In this document: positions 1 through 8,239 of the stretch, piece by piece | Layout: every line of letters begins with the position of its first letter | How positions within the stretch are numbered: position 1 is the stretch's first letter | NCBI GenBank assembly: GCA_964501715.1 | Contig: CAZCTR010000002.1 | Coordinates: forward strand, 70,102 to 134,101 | From: M55B118 sp964501715 | GTDB lineage: Bacteria; Bacillota_I; Bacilli_A; Izemoplasmatales; Izemoplasmataceae | Direction: 5' to 3' | DNA: 64,000 bases | Notes under the pieces: generated by a model | The model's input: the letters and a program-made list of their open reading frames with translations, nothing else | What the model was told of the DNA's origin: nothing | Databases searched by the model: none | Translations under genes and position numbers: made by a program

Positions 1-323
1 ATCGCGGCCACACTGGTCACATAGGCCACCACAGGGTCGTTCGACACCTGCGTCGCGATGCCCCCGGCGACCGCTCCGCTTATGAGCGAAAGCCCTTTGA
101 GATCCAAACTCCACGCGATGCCCACGCCGATCCCGACGCCCATGAACCCTTTGAGGATGTCGGCGAGTTCGACGATGCTTGCGCTGCCGAGCAGAATGCC
201 GACCTGTTCGATGATGACACCGATGATCAGCGTGGAGAAAAGGCCGAGCGCCATGCCGTTCAATGTCTTTATCAGGTAATTGAGGATGCGTCTTCCGAGT
301 GAAAGCGTATTGTCTTTTTGCAT
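1..323 (-). CDS. PTS EIIC_2-like membrane protein, N-terminal part
   Basis: The gene starts at an ATG (323-321) with GGAGG six bases upstream and runs off the window edge, so only about 107 residues are visible. The visible part has a short basic N-terminus, then hydrophobic segments containing LNGMALGLFSTLIIG and a glycine-rich GVGIGVGIAW stretch. This resembles the PTS_EIIC_2 family of PTS EIIC-like membrane proteins. Members are multi-pass and often lack associated EIIA/EIIB genes, so substrate and even transport activity are uncertain. The rest of the gene is outside the window. The family call rests on motif recognition only. Confidence 0.7.
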   Translation of the reverse strand, partial: MQKDNTLSLGRRILNYLIKTLNGMALGLFSTLIIGVIIEQVGILLGSASIVELADILKGFMGVGIGVGIAWSLDLKGLSLISGAVAGGIATQVSNDPVVAYVTSVAA

Positions 324-426
324 AAATGAGCCTCCATTTGAATTGTCACGCCACCATTTTAACATATCGGCCTTGTGATCAAGGGTTTTTGTGTTTTTTT
401 ATACCGCTAATCCTGCAGTCCTTCGC

Positions 427-454
427 TTGTATGTTTTGATTTTTCTATTATAAT
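427..454 (+). promoter_or_regulatory. Predicted promoter of the CDF gene
   Basis: A -35-like TTGTAT (427-432) and a perfect -10 TATAAT (449-454) are separated by 16 bases, about 35 bases before the cation exporter gene. Confidence 0.6.
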
Positions 455-488
455 AATAGATGATGACAAACATAGAAATGACGTGATA

Positions 489-1373
489 ATGATGAGCCAT
501 CATGACCATCGAAGCGACAAGAACATCAAGACCGCGTTCCTGATCAACCTTTTTTTCACCATCATAGAGATCATTGGTGGGTTGTATACGAACAGTATGG
601 CCATCCTCTCCGATGCGGTGCATGATCTGGGCGACACGGTGTCGCTCGGGATGAGCGCGTTCTTTGAGCGGTTCTCAAAGAAGAAAGCGGACAAGGTCTA
701 TACCTTCGGATATGACCGTTTTTCCCTTCTCGGTGCGGTCATAAGCAGTTTCGTGCTCTTTGGAGCCTCCATCTTCATCCTGACTCAGGCGATCCCGCGG
801 CTCATATCGCCTGAACCGGTCGATGCGGTGGGGATGATCGCCTTCGCCTTGCTCGGCGTCCTCTTCAACGGTCTTGCCGTGCTTAAAGTCTTTCGGGGAC
901 GCTCCCTGCATGAGAAGGTCATCACCTGGCATCTTCTCGAGGATTTCCTCGGTTGGATCGCCGTGCTCATCACGGCCATCCTGCTGCTCTTTTGGGACTG
1001 GTATTTCCTCGATCCGCTGATGTCGCTCTTGATCACCATCTACATCGTGGTCCATGTGCTCAGGAATCTGAAAAAGATCTTTGACGTCCTGTTGCAAAAA
1101 GCGCCCGAGCATATCGACATGGACCCCATCATCGAAAAAATCGAGGCATTGGAAGGGGTCCATGATGTCCATCATATCCATCTTTGGTCACTTGAAGGCG
1201 AGACCCCCATGCTCAGCATGCATCTCGTCATCGACGGGCACATGTCCACCGAAGCTCTCAAGGCATGCAAACAGGCGGTGCGGATGATCCTTTCAAACCG
1301 GGGCATCAACCACGTGACCATCGAGACTGAGTATCCGGACCAGCCATGCGAGAATCCGCCCTGTGACGCATGA
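489..1373 (+). CDS. Cation diffusion facilitator family transporter, zinc type
   Basis: This is a proton-coupled metal exporter of the CDF (ZitB/CzcD-like) family, about 294 residues, which is the usual length. Six hydrophobic segments fill the first 200 residues. An H-x3-D pair lies in the second (H45, D49) and another in the fifth (H148, D152), the arrangement found in zinc-transporting members. The C-terminal third is the cytoplasmic metal-sensing domain, with a histidine-rich HDVHHIHLW segment. A GTG at 483 and ATGs at 489 and 492 are possible starts. No strong ribosome binding site distinguishes them, and 489 is chosen. The gene is monocistronic and convergent with the riboflavin operon. 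Zinc is inferred from the ligands; other divalent ions remain possible. Confidence 0.9.
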   Translation: MMSHHDHRSDKNIKTAFLINLFFTIIEIIGGLYTNSMAILSDAVHDLGDTVSLGMSAFFERFSKKKADKVYTFGYDRFSLLGAVISSFVLFGASIFILTQAIPRLISPEPVDAVGMIAFALLGVLFNGLAVLKVFRGRSLHEKVITWHLLEDFLGWIAVLITAILLLFWDWYFLDPLMSLLITIYIVVHVLRNLKKIFDVLLQKAPEHIDMDPIIEKIEALEGVHDVHHIHLWSLEGETPMLSMHLVIDGHMSTEALKACKQAVRMILSNRGINHVTIETEYPDQPCENPPCDA

Positions 1374-1383
1374 AAGCTTCCAT

Positions 1384-1410
1384 AAAAAAGGACTTCGAAG
1401 TCCTTTTTTT
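1384..1410. terminator. Bidirectional terminator
   Basis: A perfect GGACTT/AAGTCC hairpin is flanked by an A-run on the left and a T-run on the right. It sits between the convergent CDF gene and the riboflavin operon and can end both. Confidence 0.85.
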
Positions 1411-1415
1411 TATGC

Positions 1416-2081
1416 TCATGGGAATAGTTTTAGAAGGTCGGTGATGTTATTGATGGTGATATCGGCGTCGCTGATTTCATCAGGGTCGCCGAAACCGTAC
1501 GTCGCGCCGATGGTGGTGAGTCCGTTCTTTTCACCGGCCTCCATGTCGTGCCAGCGGTCACCCACCATGGCGGCTTTTCCGGGAAAGTCTTCACGCACTT
1601 TCATGAGGACGTCCGCCTTGCGCTCCACGCCTTGGTAGGTCCCGCTGCAAACCATGCGGTCGAAATACTGTTCAAGCCCGAACTGTTCGGCGTGCGCTTC
1701 CATGTAGTAGGTGAGACAGTTGCTGATGAAGACGAGTTTGTAGCCCCGCGCTTTCAAAGTCCTAAGTGTTTCCAAGGCACCGTCGTAGAGTCTGGCCTCA
1801 CCCTCTGATATGGCTTTTTCCATGTGTTTCGATATGAGCTGGCTGGCCTTGTCTTTGGCATCCTCGCCGATATCGCCGCCGAAGTTCGCCCACATCTCGC
1901 TCGGAGTCTGTCCTAAGAAGGGCTTGATCCCCTCGTCGGTCCATGTCCTGTCTTTTGCGCCGTGGTCCTTTACAAGGGCTTCGTACGCCTTTCTGAACGC
2001 CGGCGCATAGACATGCAGGCTGTCGTGGAGGGTGCCGTCATAATCGAGATAGATCGTGGTGTGGTCTTCGAGGGTGATCAT
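1416..2081 (-). CDS. HAD-superfamily phosphatase, last gene of the riboflavin operon
   Basis: This is a 221-residue HAD hydrolase of the phosphoglycolate-phosphatase-like (IA) type. The nucleophile motif DYDGT is near residue 14, a helical cap follows, then a FISN motif II, a lysine region (KADVL) and an acidic VGDRWHDMEAG motif. The ATG overlaps the ribH stop by four bases (ATGA), so translation is probably coupled to riboflavin synthesis. The riboflavin pathway needs a phosphatase for the ribitylamino-pyrimidine phosphate, and in other bacteria HAD proteins supply it. That makes this gene a good candidate, but the assignment rests on position and family only. Phosphoglycolate or a general sugar phosphate are alternative substrates. 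Confidence 0.85.
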   Translation of the reverse strand: MITLEDHTTIYLDYDGTLHDSLHVYAPAFRKAYEALVKDHGAKDRTWTDEGIKPFLGQTPSEMWANFGGDIGEDAKDKASQLISKHMEKAISEGEARLYDGALETLRTLKARGYKLVFISNCLTYYMEAHAEQFGLEQYFDRMVCSGTYQGVERKADVLMKVREDFPGKAAMVGDRWHDMEAGEKNGLTTIGATYGFGDPDEISDADITINNITDLLKLFP

Positions 2082-2542
2082 TTGAGATGCTTGAAAAGAT
2101 TGGACATCTCGATCGCGCTCATCGCGGCGTCATAGCCTTTGTTGCCGGCTTTTGTGCCGCTTCTTTCGATGGCTTGTTCGATGGTGTCCGTGGTCAGGAT
2201 GCCGAAGATGACAGGGACTTCGGTGTCGAGCGAAACGTTCGCGATCCCTTTGGAGACCTCGTTCGCGACCATGTCGAAATGCGGGGTGCCGCCGCGGATG
2301 ACCGCACCGAGGGTGATGACCGCGTCATAACGGCCACTCTTGGCCGCTTTCTTGGCGGCGAGGGGAATCTCGAACGCCCCAGGAACCCAGGTGATCTCGA
2401 TGTCGTCCTCGCTGACGCCGTGGCGTTTGAGCGCATCCATCGCCCCGTCGAGCAGCTTGGATCCGATGAATTCGTTGAAACGTCCCAGGATGATGCCTAC
2501 TTTGATGCCGTCGCCTTGAAGATTGCCTTCAAATGTTTTCAT
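2078..2542 (-). CDS. ribH: 6,7-dimethyl-8-ribityllumazine synthase
   Basis: Lumazine synthase condenses the ribitylamino-pyrimidine with dihydroxybutanone phosphate, the penultimate riboflavin step. The protein is 154 residues, the normal length. It shows GRFNE near residue 20, VPGAFEIP near 53, and the substrate loop GAVIRGGTPHFD with the conserved catalytic His88. The start overlaps the ribBA stop by four bases, and its own stop overlaps the following HAD gene in the same way. The product normally assembles as a pentamer or icosahedral capsid around riboflavin synthase, whose gene lies two positions upstream. Confidence 0.97.
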   Translation of the reverse strand: MKTFEGNLQGDGIKVGIILGRFNEFIGSKLLDGAMDALKRHGVSEDDIEITWVPGAFEIPLAAKKAAKSGRYDAVITLGAVIRGGTPHFDMVANEVSKGIANVSLDTEVPVIFGILTTDTIEQAIERSGTKAGNKGYDAAMSAIEMSNLFKHLK

Positions 2543-3753
2543 TGTTCTTCCTCCTTGAATTTGAGCAAGTGGCCCATTTTGTCTTTCTTGGTCTTGAGAT
2601 AGTATTCATTGCGTTCGTTGTGGTTCATCTGGATCGGGACACGGCCTTTGAGCTCGAGGCCGTGACCGGAGAGTCCGCTGAGTTTCTTGGGATTGTTGGT
2701 GATGAGTTTCAGCTTGCGTACCCCGAGGTCCCTCAGGATCTGTGCGCCGATGCCGTAGTCCCGCATGTCATCGGGGAAGCCGAGGGCGAGGTTGGCCTCG
2801 ACCGTGTCCATGCCCTGGTCCTGGAGGTGATAGGCGCGGATCTTGTTGATCAGGCCGATGCCCCTTCCCTCCTGGCGCATGTAGAGGATGACCCCCTTGC
2901 CCTTCTCTTCAACCATTTGCATGGCCGCATGCAGTTGATCGCCGCAATCACAGCGTTTGGAGTCGAACGCGTCTCCCGTGAGACATTCCGAATGGACACG
3001 CACAAGCACCTCGTCCTCTTCGGAGATGTCACCTTTGACTAGCGCCACATGATGCTCCCCGTTCAACGTGTTCTCATAGCCGACCATCCTGAACTCCCCA
3101 TGGTCCGTGGGGAGGTCGGATGCTGCCGCGCGTTTGATCTGAGTGTCCTGCCTGCGCTTCCGGTACTCTATCAGGTCGGCGATGGAGATCAGTTTCAAAC
3201 CGAAATGTTCGGCGTATTTCTCGAGGTCGGGCAGGCGAGCCATCGAGCCGTCCTCATTCATGATCTCACAGATCACGCCGGCAGGCTTGAGGCCTGCGAG
3301 ACGGGCCAGATCGACCGCGGCCTCCGTGTGACCAGCTCGTTTCAGGACGCCGCCCTCCTTGGCGATCAAGGGGAATATGTGACCGGGCTTCTTGAAATCC
3401 TCCGGGCCCGCATCGTCACTTACGGCCTTTTTGATTGTATGCGCCCTTTCGTAGGCGCTGATGCCTGTGGTGGTGTCAGTCGCATCGATGGATACTGTGA
3501 ACGCGGTCTTGAAGGAATCGGTGTTCTCCTTGACCATTTCATCCACACCGATTTTGCTGAGTTCCTTTTTCTCCATCGGAAGACAGATCAGTCCCCGGGC
3601 GTGTGTGGCCATGAAGTTGATGCTTTCCTTGGTCGCCTTCTCGGCGGCCATGACAAGGTCCCCTTCGTTCTCACGGTCCTCATCGTCCACGACGACGACC
3701 ATGTCTCCGCGTCGGAACGCCTCAAGCGCGGACTCTATTGTATCAAATGGCAT
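2539..3753 (-). CDS. ribBA: Bifunctional 3,4-dihydroxybutanone-4-phosphate synthase / GTP cyclohydrolase II
   Basis: This 404-residue fusion makes both riboflavin precursors. The N-terminal half is the RibB domain, with the acidic loop DDEDRENEGDLV near residue 23 and HTEAAVDLARL. The C-terminal half is GTP cyclohydrolase II, with the zinc ligands in CLTGDAFDSKRCDCGDQ, the RQEGRGIGL motif and TNNPKK near the end. Both active sites look intact. The gene follows ribE after 11 bases and overlaps ribH by four, in the order D-E-BA-H known from Bacillus. It is expressed from the FMN-riboswitch promoter. Confidence 0.97.
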   Translation of the reverse strand: MPFDTIESALEAFRRGDMVVVVDDEDRENEGDLVMAAEKATKESINFMATHARGLICLPMEKKELSKIGVDEMVKENTDSFKTAFTVSIDATDTTTGISAYERAHTIKKAVSDDAGPEDFKKPGHIFPLIAKEGGVLKRAGHTEAAVDLARLAGLKPAGVICEIMNEDGSMARLPDLEKYAEHFGLKLISIADLIEYRKRRQDTQIKRAAASDLPTDHGEFRMVGYENTLNGEHHVALVKGDISEEDEVLVRVHSECLTGDAFDSKRCDCGDQLHAAMQMVEEKGKGVILYMRQEGRGIGLINKIRAYHLQDQGMDTVEANLALGFPDDMRDYGIGAQILRDLGVRKLKLITNNPKKLSGLSGHGLELKGRVPIQMNHNERNEYYLKTKKDKMGHLLKFKEEEQ

Positions 3754-3764
3754 GACTTAGCCTC

Positions 3765-4406
3765 CTATAAGTATCCGTGACGTCTCAGGAACCCCTCGTC
3801 GAGGGTCTCTTCCGTGTCATCGGTTTTAAGCAGTCTTTCTACGTATTTGGCGACCATGTCCGCCTCGAGGTTCACTTCACTTCCGTATGCAAGGGTGCCA
3901 AAGGTGGTCGAACGCTTGGTCTCGGGAATGACGGAGACACTGAAATCACTTCTTCCCGCCTCGACAACCGTCAGACTGACGCCGTCGATGCCGATGGACC
4001 CCTTGTCGGTGACATAACGCATGAGCGCTTTAGGCGCATCGAAGGTGTACACGGTCGCGATGCCTTCGGTTCGCATGGCTTTGAGTGTGCCCACCCCGTC
4101 GACGTGCCCGCTCATCATATGGCCGCCAAGACGGTCCTTGAGGGCGAGGGCCCTCTCCAGATTGAGGGGGGACCCGGCATTTTTGTCCTTCAAAGTGCTT
4201 TTTTTCAGCGTCTCGAACATCACATCGACCGTGAAGGTGTCATCCGTCATGCCGGTGACGGTCAAACAGACCCCGTTCGTGGCGATGGAATCGCCGATCT
4301 TGGTGTCTTTGAGCACTTCTTTAGCCTTGATGGTGAGCTTCGCCGATTGATTGCCGTGCGTGATATGCTTCAGTGTGCCTTTTTCCTCTATGATGCCTGT
4401 GAACAT
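3765..4406 (-). CDS. ribE: Riboflavin synthase alpha chain
   Basis: Riboflavin synthase dismutates two lumazine molecules to riboflavin plus the pyrimidine precursor. The protein has 213 residues and the typical MFTGIIEEKG start. Two related lumazine-binding barrels follow, the first containing NGVCLTV and the second DGVSLTVV. The C-terminal helix mediates trimer formation in known members. The gene begins one base after the ribD stop and is the second gene of the FMN-controlled operon. Confidence 0.97.
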   Translation of the reverse strand: MFTGIIEEKGTLKHITHGNQSAKLTIKAKEVLKDTKIGDSIATNGVCLTVTGMTDDTFTVDVMFETLKKSTLKDKNAGSPLNLERALALKDRLGGHMMSGHVDGVGTLKAMRTEGIATVYTFDAPKALMRYVTDKGSIGIDGVSLTVVEAGRSDFSVSVIPETKRSTTFGTLAYGSEVNLEADMVAKYVERLLKTDDTEETLDEGFLRRHGYL

Positions 4407-4407
4407 G

Positions 4408-5511
4408 TCACACGCCTCCTACTCTGTAGATGATGAGGGTGTCGTCCTCGAACGTCTCGATGGATTCGCGCACGAGATGCAAACTTTCCGCGACGGTGTC
4501 GACCCCTTTGCCTCCGACGGGAGACAGTGCCTGTTCACCGCCGATGATCTTCGGAGCGATGAAGGCGTAGTACTTGTTCAGGATGTTTGCGCGCACGGCG
4601 GAGTCATTGACGGCGCTGCCACCTTCTAGCAGGATGCTGTCTATGCCCTTTTCGCCGAGTATGGCCATCAGTTTCTCGAGGTCGACATCACCGTCTTTCT
4701 CGTCGACGGCAATGACAGTCACGCCGTTTTTTTTCAGGCTCTTGACCTTGGAAGGGTCCGCCTTGTCCGTCACCGCGACGATTGGTGTGGTCGACGGATT
4801 TTTGAAGACGTTCGCCTGGAGGGGAATATCCCCTAAGGTGTCCAGGATGATGGGGACGGGGTCCTTCACCGCTTCCCCCTCAAGACGCACCGTCAGCATC
4901 GGGTCGTCATTGATGACTGTGTTGACGCCGACCATGATCGCGGCGACACGGTGCCTCAGTTTGTGCACGTACTGCCGGGATTGACTGTTAGTGATCCATT
5001 TCGAATCGAACGTCCTAGTCGCGGTCTTGCCATCCGCGCTCATGCCGGTCTTCATGATCACGAAGGGCCTTTTTGTAGGGATATAGTGGAAGAATATCTC
5101 GTTCAGGCGTTTGTTCTCCTTGTCGAGAAGTCCGCTTTCTACAGTGATGCCGGCATCCTCGAGTGTCTTGATGCCGCGTCCCGCGACAAGCGGGTTTGGG
5201 TCTTTCGAGGCGATGACGACACGCTTGAAGCCGTGTGTCACGATCGCCAAGGCGCATGGAGGCGTCTTGCCGTAGTGGCTGCAGGGTTCGAGGGTCACAT
5301 ACATGGTCGCCCCGTTTAATGGTTCCTTCGCGCTCTCTATCGCGTTGATCTCGGCATGATTCCCGCCGTAGGCGGCATGATAGCCCTCTCCTATGATCTG
5401 ACCGTCCTTGACGATCACCGCCCCCACAAGGGGGTTCGGATTGGTGAAACCCGTCCCTTTTTCAGCGAGGGAAAGGGCGTGCTTCATGTAAAATTCGTCT
5501 GAGTTCATCAT
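4408..5511 (-). CDS. ribD: Bifunctional diaminohydroxyphosphoribosylaminopyrimidine deaminase / reductase
   Basis: RibD performs the second and third steps of riboflavin synthesis. The first 145 residues are a zinc deaminase with NHAEINAI and EPCSHYGKTPPC. The remainder is the NADPH-dependent reductase, with GMSADGKTATRT near residue 160 and LLEGGSAVN towards the end. The start at 5511 is preceded by GAGG eight bases upstream and gives the usual length of 367 residues. An adjacent ATG at 5508 is equally possible. The longer open frame upstream runs through the riboswitch terminator and is not coding. Confidence 0.96.
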   Translation of the reverse strand: MMNSDEFYMKHALSLAEKGTGFTNPNPLVGAVIVKDGQIIGEGYHAAYGGNHAEINAIESAKEPLNGATMYVTLEPCSHYGKTPPCALAIVTHGFKRVVIASKDPNPLVAGRGIKTLEDAGITVESGLLDKENKRLNEIFFHYIPTKRPFVIMKTGMSADGKTATRTFDSKWITNSQSRQYVHKLRHRVAAIMVGVNTVINDDPMLTVRLEGEAVKDPVPIILDTLGDIPLQANVFKNPSTTPIVAVTDKADPSKVKSLKKNGVTVIAVDEKDGDVDLEKLMAILGEKGIDSILLEGGSAVNDSAVRANILNKYYAFIAPKIIGGEQALSPVGGKGVDTVAESLHLVRESIETFEDDTLIIYRVGGV

Positions 5512-5530
5512 ATAACCATCCTCACGGGAT

Positions 5531-5558
5531 AAAAAAATGCCCTGCATCTGCAGGGCAT
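5531..5558 (-). terminator. FMN riboswitch expression-platform terminator
   Basis: A perfect ten-base-pair hairpin (ATGCCCTGCA / TGCAGGGCAT, loop of two) is followed on the minus strand by a run of seven T. It sits between the FMN aptamer and ribD. Its 5' arm can also pair with the CAGGGC at the aptamer 5' end (5690-5685), which would form an antiterminator when FMN is absent. Confidence 0.88.
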
Positions 5559-5590
5559 GGATATGAATATAGAGGACACGAAAAACGTGG

Positions 5591-5696
5591 CATCTTCTTC
5601 CATCCAGACTATACTGTCGGTATGGGAATCGCACCCATTCAGCCGTAGCTCGCGGACTTTACCGCCGGTCGGGAATTCCACCCTGCCCTGAAGATG
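5591..5696 (-). promoter_or_regulatory. FMN riboswitch (RFN element)
   Basis: Read on the minus strand, the region carries the RFN signature blocks in order: CAGGGCAGGGTG, GACCGGCGGTAAAG, CCGCGAGC, TGGGTGCGATTCCC and GACAGTATAGTCTGGATG. Complementary CATCTTC and GAAGATG ends form the closing stem P1. FMN binding should favour the downstream terminator and switch off the ribD-ribE-ribBA-ribH-HAD operon. Confidence 0.97.
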
Positions 5697-5706
5697 TTAC
5701 ATCATC

Positions 5707-5735
5707 ATTATAGAAAATTGTAATACATAAGTCAA
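5707..5735 (-). promoter_or_regulatory. Promoter of the riboflavin operon
   Basis: TTGACT (5735-5730) and TATAAT (5712-5707) are separated by 17 bases on the minus strand, just upstream of the FMN riboswitch. Confidence 0.85.
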
Positions 5736-5763
5736 ACGCTTTATGCCATGAATGCGTTTTTGT

Positions 5764-6468
5764 TCAGCGCACTTTGGACATGAAGTCCCTGAGCGCCTCG
5801 GTCTTAGGCGCGTCGAGCATGGCGGGGGCTCCGTGTTCGACGATGTTGCCGTCTTCCATGAAGATGACGTAATCCGCGAAATCCCGTACGAAGCTGAGCA
5901 CGTGGGTCACGAAGATGAAGTCCTTCCCGGAATCCCTCAGCTGCTCGACCGCAGTCAATACATCGTGGGTCAGGATCGGGTCGAGCGACGAGGTCGGCTC
6001 GTCGAGGAAGATGGTGTCCGGGTCGATGGCTAGGGCCCTTGCGAGCGAACCTCTTTGCGCTTGTCCGCCGGAGACGTTTTTCGGAAGCTTTTGGGACTGG
6101 TCTTCGAGCTGAAGCTTCGCCAGGTTCTCCTCTGCGGTCTTTGACGCCGTCTCCTTTGAATAGCCGCGGGTCTTTTCAAGTACGAGGGTGATGTTCTCCT
6201 TCAACGTGAGATGGGGGAAAAGGTTGTGGGACTGGAATACAAAACCGACGGTTCTTCGGTACTCGGGGTCGGTCACGGGCATCCCGTTGACCGTCACCTC
6301 CCCCTCGGAAGGCTTCTCCAGCCCCGAAAGGATTCTCAGCAACGTCGATTTGCCGCTGCCGCTCTTGCCGATGATTCCGATGGAGTGCTTGTTTTCAAGT
6401 TTGAAATCGAGGTTGTGCAGCACATTGACATCATAAGTGTGTGTCAGGCCCTTCACTTGGAATCTCAT
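5764..6468 (-). CDS. Amino-acid ABC transporter, ATP-binding protein
   Basis: This 234-residue ATPase of the polar amino-acid (GlnQ/HisP) family powers the importer encoded with the next two genes. It shows Walker A GKSGSGKST, a Q-loop (VFQSHNLFPHLT), signature VSGGQAQRGSLARALA and Walker B IFLDEPTSSLDP, then the H-loop VTHVLSF. The signature begins VSGG rather than LSGG. The start at 6468 overlaps the permease stop by four bases (ATGA), which supports it over an upstream GTG at 6480. The substrate cannot be read from the sequence. Confidence 0.93.
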   Translation of the reverse strand: MRFQVKGLTHTYDVNVLHNLDFKLENKHSIGIIGKSGSGKSTLLRILSGLEKPSEGEVTVNGMPVTDPEYRRTVGFVFQSHNLFPHLTLKENITLVLEKTRGYSKETASKTAEENLAKLQLEDQSQKLPKNVSGGQAQRGSLARALAIDPDTIFLDEPTSSLDPILTHDVLTAVEQLRDSGKDFIFVTHVLSFVRDFADYVIFMEDGNIVEHGAPAMLDAPKTEALRDFMSKVR

Positions 6469-7220
6469 TGCAAGGACCACCGCCTTTCAAAGACTTTGAC
6501 GAACTGCGAAAGCGGAATGGTGATGGCGATGTAGAGAAGCCACATCACGATATACCCTTCAGTGTAGGCGAAAGTCCGGCTTTGGATGATGTTGGTCGCA
6601 TAGAAGAGCTCCCGGAAACTGAGGACGTTTAGCAGGGCGCTACCCTTGATGATGAGGGAGAAATTGTTCATGAGCGGCGGCATCAGAATCCTGACGACCT
6701 GCGGGATGATGATGTAGACGTACTTCTGAAAGGATGTGAAGCCGAACAGGTCCATGGCCATGTATTGTTCATCGGTGATCGAGGAGAAGGCGGATTTGAA
6801 GATGTTGCTCATGTAGGGAGTGAAATAGACGATCATTCCGATGATGCCCGTGAGCGGCCTGTAGAAGACATTGAAAGCGGGGCCGATCACGAACGCCATG
6901 ATGATGATCATGACAAGCAGCGGCGTGCCATAGATGACTTCGGTGAAGATATTCACGAAGGCCTGCAGGAAAAGCACGCCGGATTTGGCGAGCAAGAAGA
7001 CGATGAATCCGGTGGTCATCGAACCGAGAAGGACACCGAGGCTCACGAGAACCGTGTTCACGAACCCTTCCCTCAGAAGATAGCCGTATCCCTCAAGCCT
7101 GCCGATCTCGAACGCCGAGCGTTGAGCGAGGATGACCCAGACCATGAAAGCCAGAAAAAGCACGGCCATCAATGTGTGAACGAGGATGACCGTGCTCCTT
7201 GAGACGTTTTCAGTCTTCAT
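6465..7220 (-). CDS. Amino-acid ABC transporter, permease
   Basis: This is an integral-membrane subunit of the HisM/GlnP family, 251 residues, with about five hydrophobic segments. A cytoplasmic coupling loop (MDLFGFTSFQKYVYIIIPQ) matches the family EAA loop but lacks the usual EAA residues. The family K-x-T-S-L motif reads KGSAL. The start at 7220 overlaps the binding-protein stop by 11 bases. The ribosome binding site is weak, so coupling to the upstream gene is likely. A homodimer with the ATPase is expected, because only one permease gene is present. Confidence 0.9.
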   Translation of the reverse strand: MKTENVSRSTVILVHTLMAVLFLAFMVWVILAQRSAFEIGRLEGYGYLLREGFVNTVLVSLGVLLGSMTTGFIVFLLAKSGVLFLQAFVNIFTEVIYGTPLLVMIIIMAFVIGPAFNVFYRPLTGIIGMIVYFTPYMSNIFKSAFSSITDEQYMAMDLFGFTSFQKYVYIIIPQVVRILMPPLMNNFSLIIKGSALLNVLSFRELFYATNIIQSRTFAYTEGYIVMWLLYIAITIPLSQFVKVFERRWSLQ

Positions 7221-8022
7221 AGATGAAGAAATCCAATCCGTAACGATCCAGCCTTGACTCGATCTCATCATCCCAGTCATCCCTCAGCCGGTCATAGACT
7301 CCGCCTTCCTCATCCATTTGCGCGATGAATGCGTTGGCCTCCGAGAGAAGCTCGTCATCGCCTTGACGGACAGCCATGCCTATGGGAGAAACCATGAACG
7401 GGTCCCACACGACCATCGTCTCATCCTCGTTCGACTTATGGTTGTTTACGACGGGGAACGCACTCATCATGAGAATGTCTCTGTTGCCCTGGACGACTTC
7501 ATAGACGGCAGTGGAAAGGTCGGTCGCCTCGACAGTGTCAAGTCCCATCTCAAGCGGAATCTGATAGGAGACCTGGTCGGCGATGCCGACGAACTTCGCC
7601 TCATCAATGGCGAGAAGGTCGTCTGTCGTCGAATCCTCGGTGATGCTGTGTGCATCCGCGAAGTCCTGATTCAGGAGGCTGATGATCTTGAAATAGAAAT
7701 AAGGGTCCGAGAAATCGACGGATTGCGCACGCTCTTCTGTGATGCTCATGGATGCGATGACGATGTCGATCTCACCGCTGTTGAGGGAAGGGATGAGCTG
7801 TCCGAAACCGGTGTCGACAATCTCGACATCCCGTCCCAGATAATCCCCGAATTCCTCGGCGACATCCACACTGATGCCCTCTGGTTGTCCACCCTCTTCT
7901 GTCTCAAAGGGTGGGTAGGAAAGGTCCATGCCGACTCGCAACGTGTCACCGTCACCCAATCCGCAGGCGCTGATGACGAACAGGGTGGTGACCATGCTGA
8001 TGCCAAGCAATAGTTTTTTCAT
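7210..8022 (-). CDS. Amino-acid ABC transporter, substrate-binding lipoprotein
   Basis: This 270-residue solute-binding protein of family 3 begins with a lipoprotein signal peptide (MKKLLLGISMV, lipobox ISAC at about residue 19). The two-lobed binding domain follows, with DLSYPPFET near its start, the hinge region GEIDIVIASMSITEERA and VDFSDPYF. The ATG at 8022 has AAGGAG eight bases upstream and is preferred over the GTG at 8031. It heads a three-gene operon with permease and ATPase. The ligand is unknown. No riboswitch is visible upstream, unlike the second amino-acid importer at 50-53 kb. Confidence 0.93.
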   Translation of the reverse strand: MKKLLLGISMVTTLFVISACGLGDGDTLRVGMDLSYPPFETEEGGQPEGISVDVAEEFGDYLGRDVEIVDTGFGQLIPSLNSGEIDIVIASMSITEERAQSVDFSDPYFYFKIISLLNQDFADAHSITEDSTTDDLLAIDEAKFVGIADQVSYQIPLEMGLDTVEATDLSTAVYEVVQGNRDILMMSAFPVVNNHKSNEDETMVVWDPFMVSPIGMAVRQGDDELLSEANAFIAQMDEEGGVYDRLRDDWDDEIESRLDRYGLDFFIYED

Positions 8023-8057
8023 GAATCTCACTCCTTGAATTATTTGTATTGATTACA

Positions 8058-8086
8058 ATTATAAAACCTAGAACCCGATAATACAA
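8058..8086 (-). promoter_or_regulatory. Promoter of the amino-acid ABC operon
   Basis: TTGTAT (8086-8081) and TATAAT (8063-8058) are separated by 17 bases on the minus strand, 36 bases before the binding-protein start. Confidence 0.75.
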
Positions 8087-8206
8087 AAGATATACCCTGA
8101 AACAAAGATTTTGACAGTGCACAATATCCTTGCAACACATTCATATTATAAGCATAGACGGTTCGTAATACAACCAATAAACTCATCTGTTTATTTCAGT
8201 TTCCAC

Positions 8207-8235
8207 TTGACAGAAAAAAGAAAATTTAATATATT
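8207..8235 (+). promoter_or_regulatory. Promoter of groESL
   Basis: TTGACA (8207-8212) and TATATT (8230-8235) are separated by 17 bases. The CIRCE-like repeat begins five bases after the -10 element, where a repressor would block initiation. Confidence 0.8.
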
Positions 8236-8239
8236 TTTA

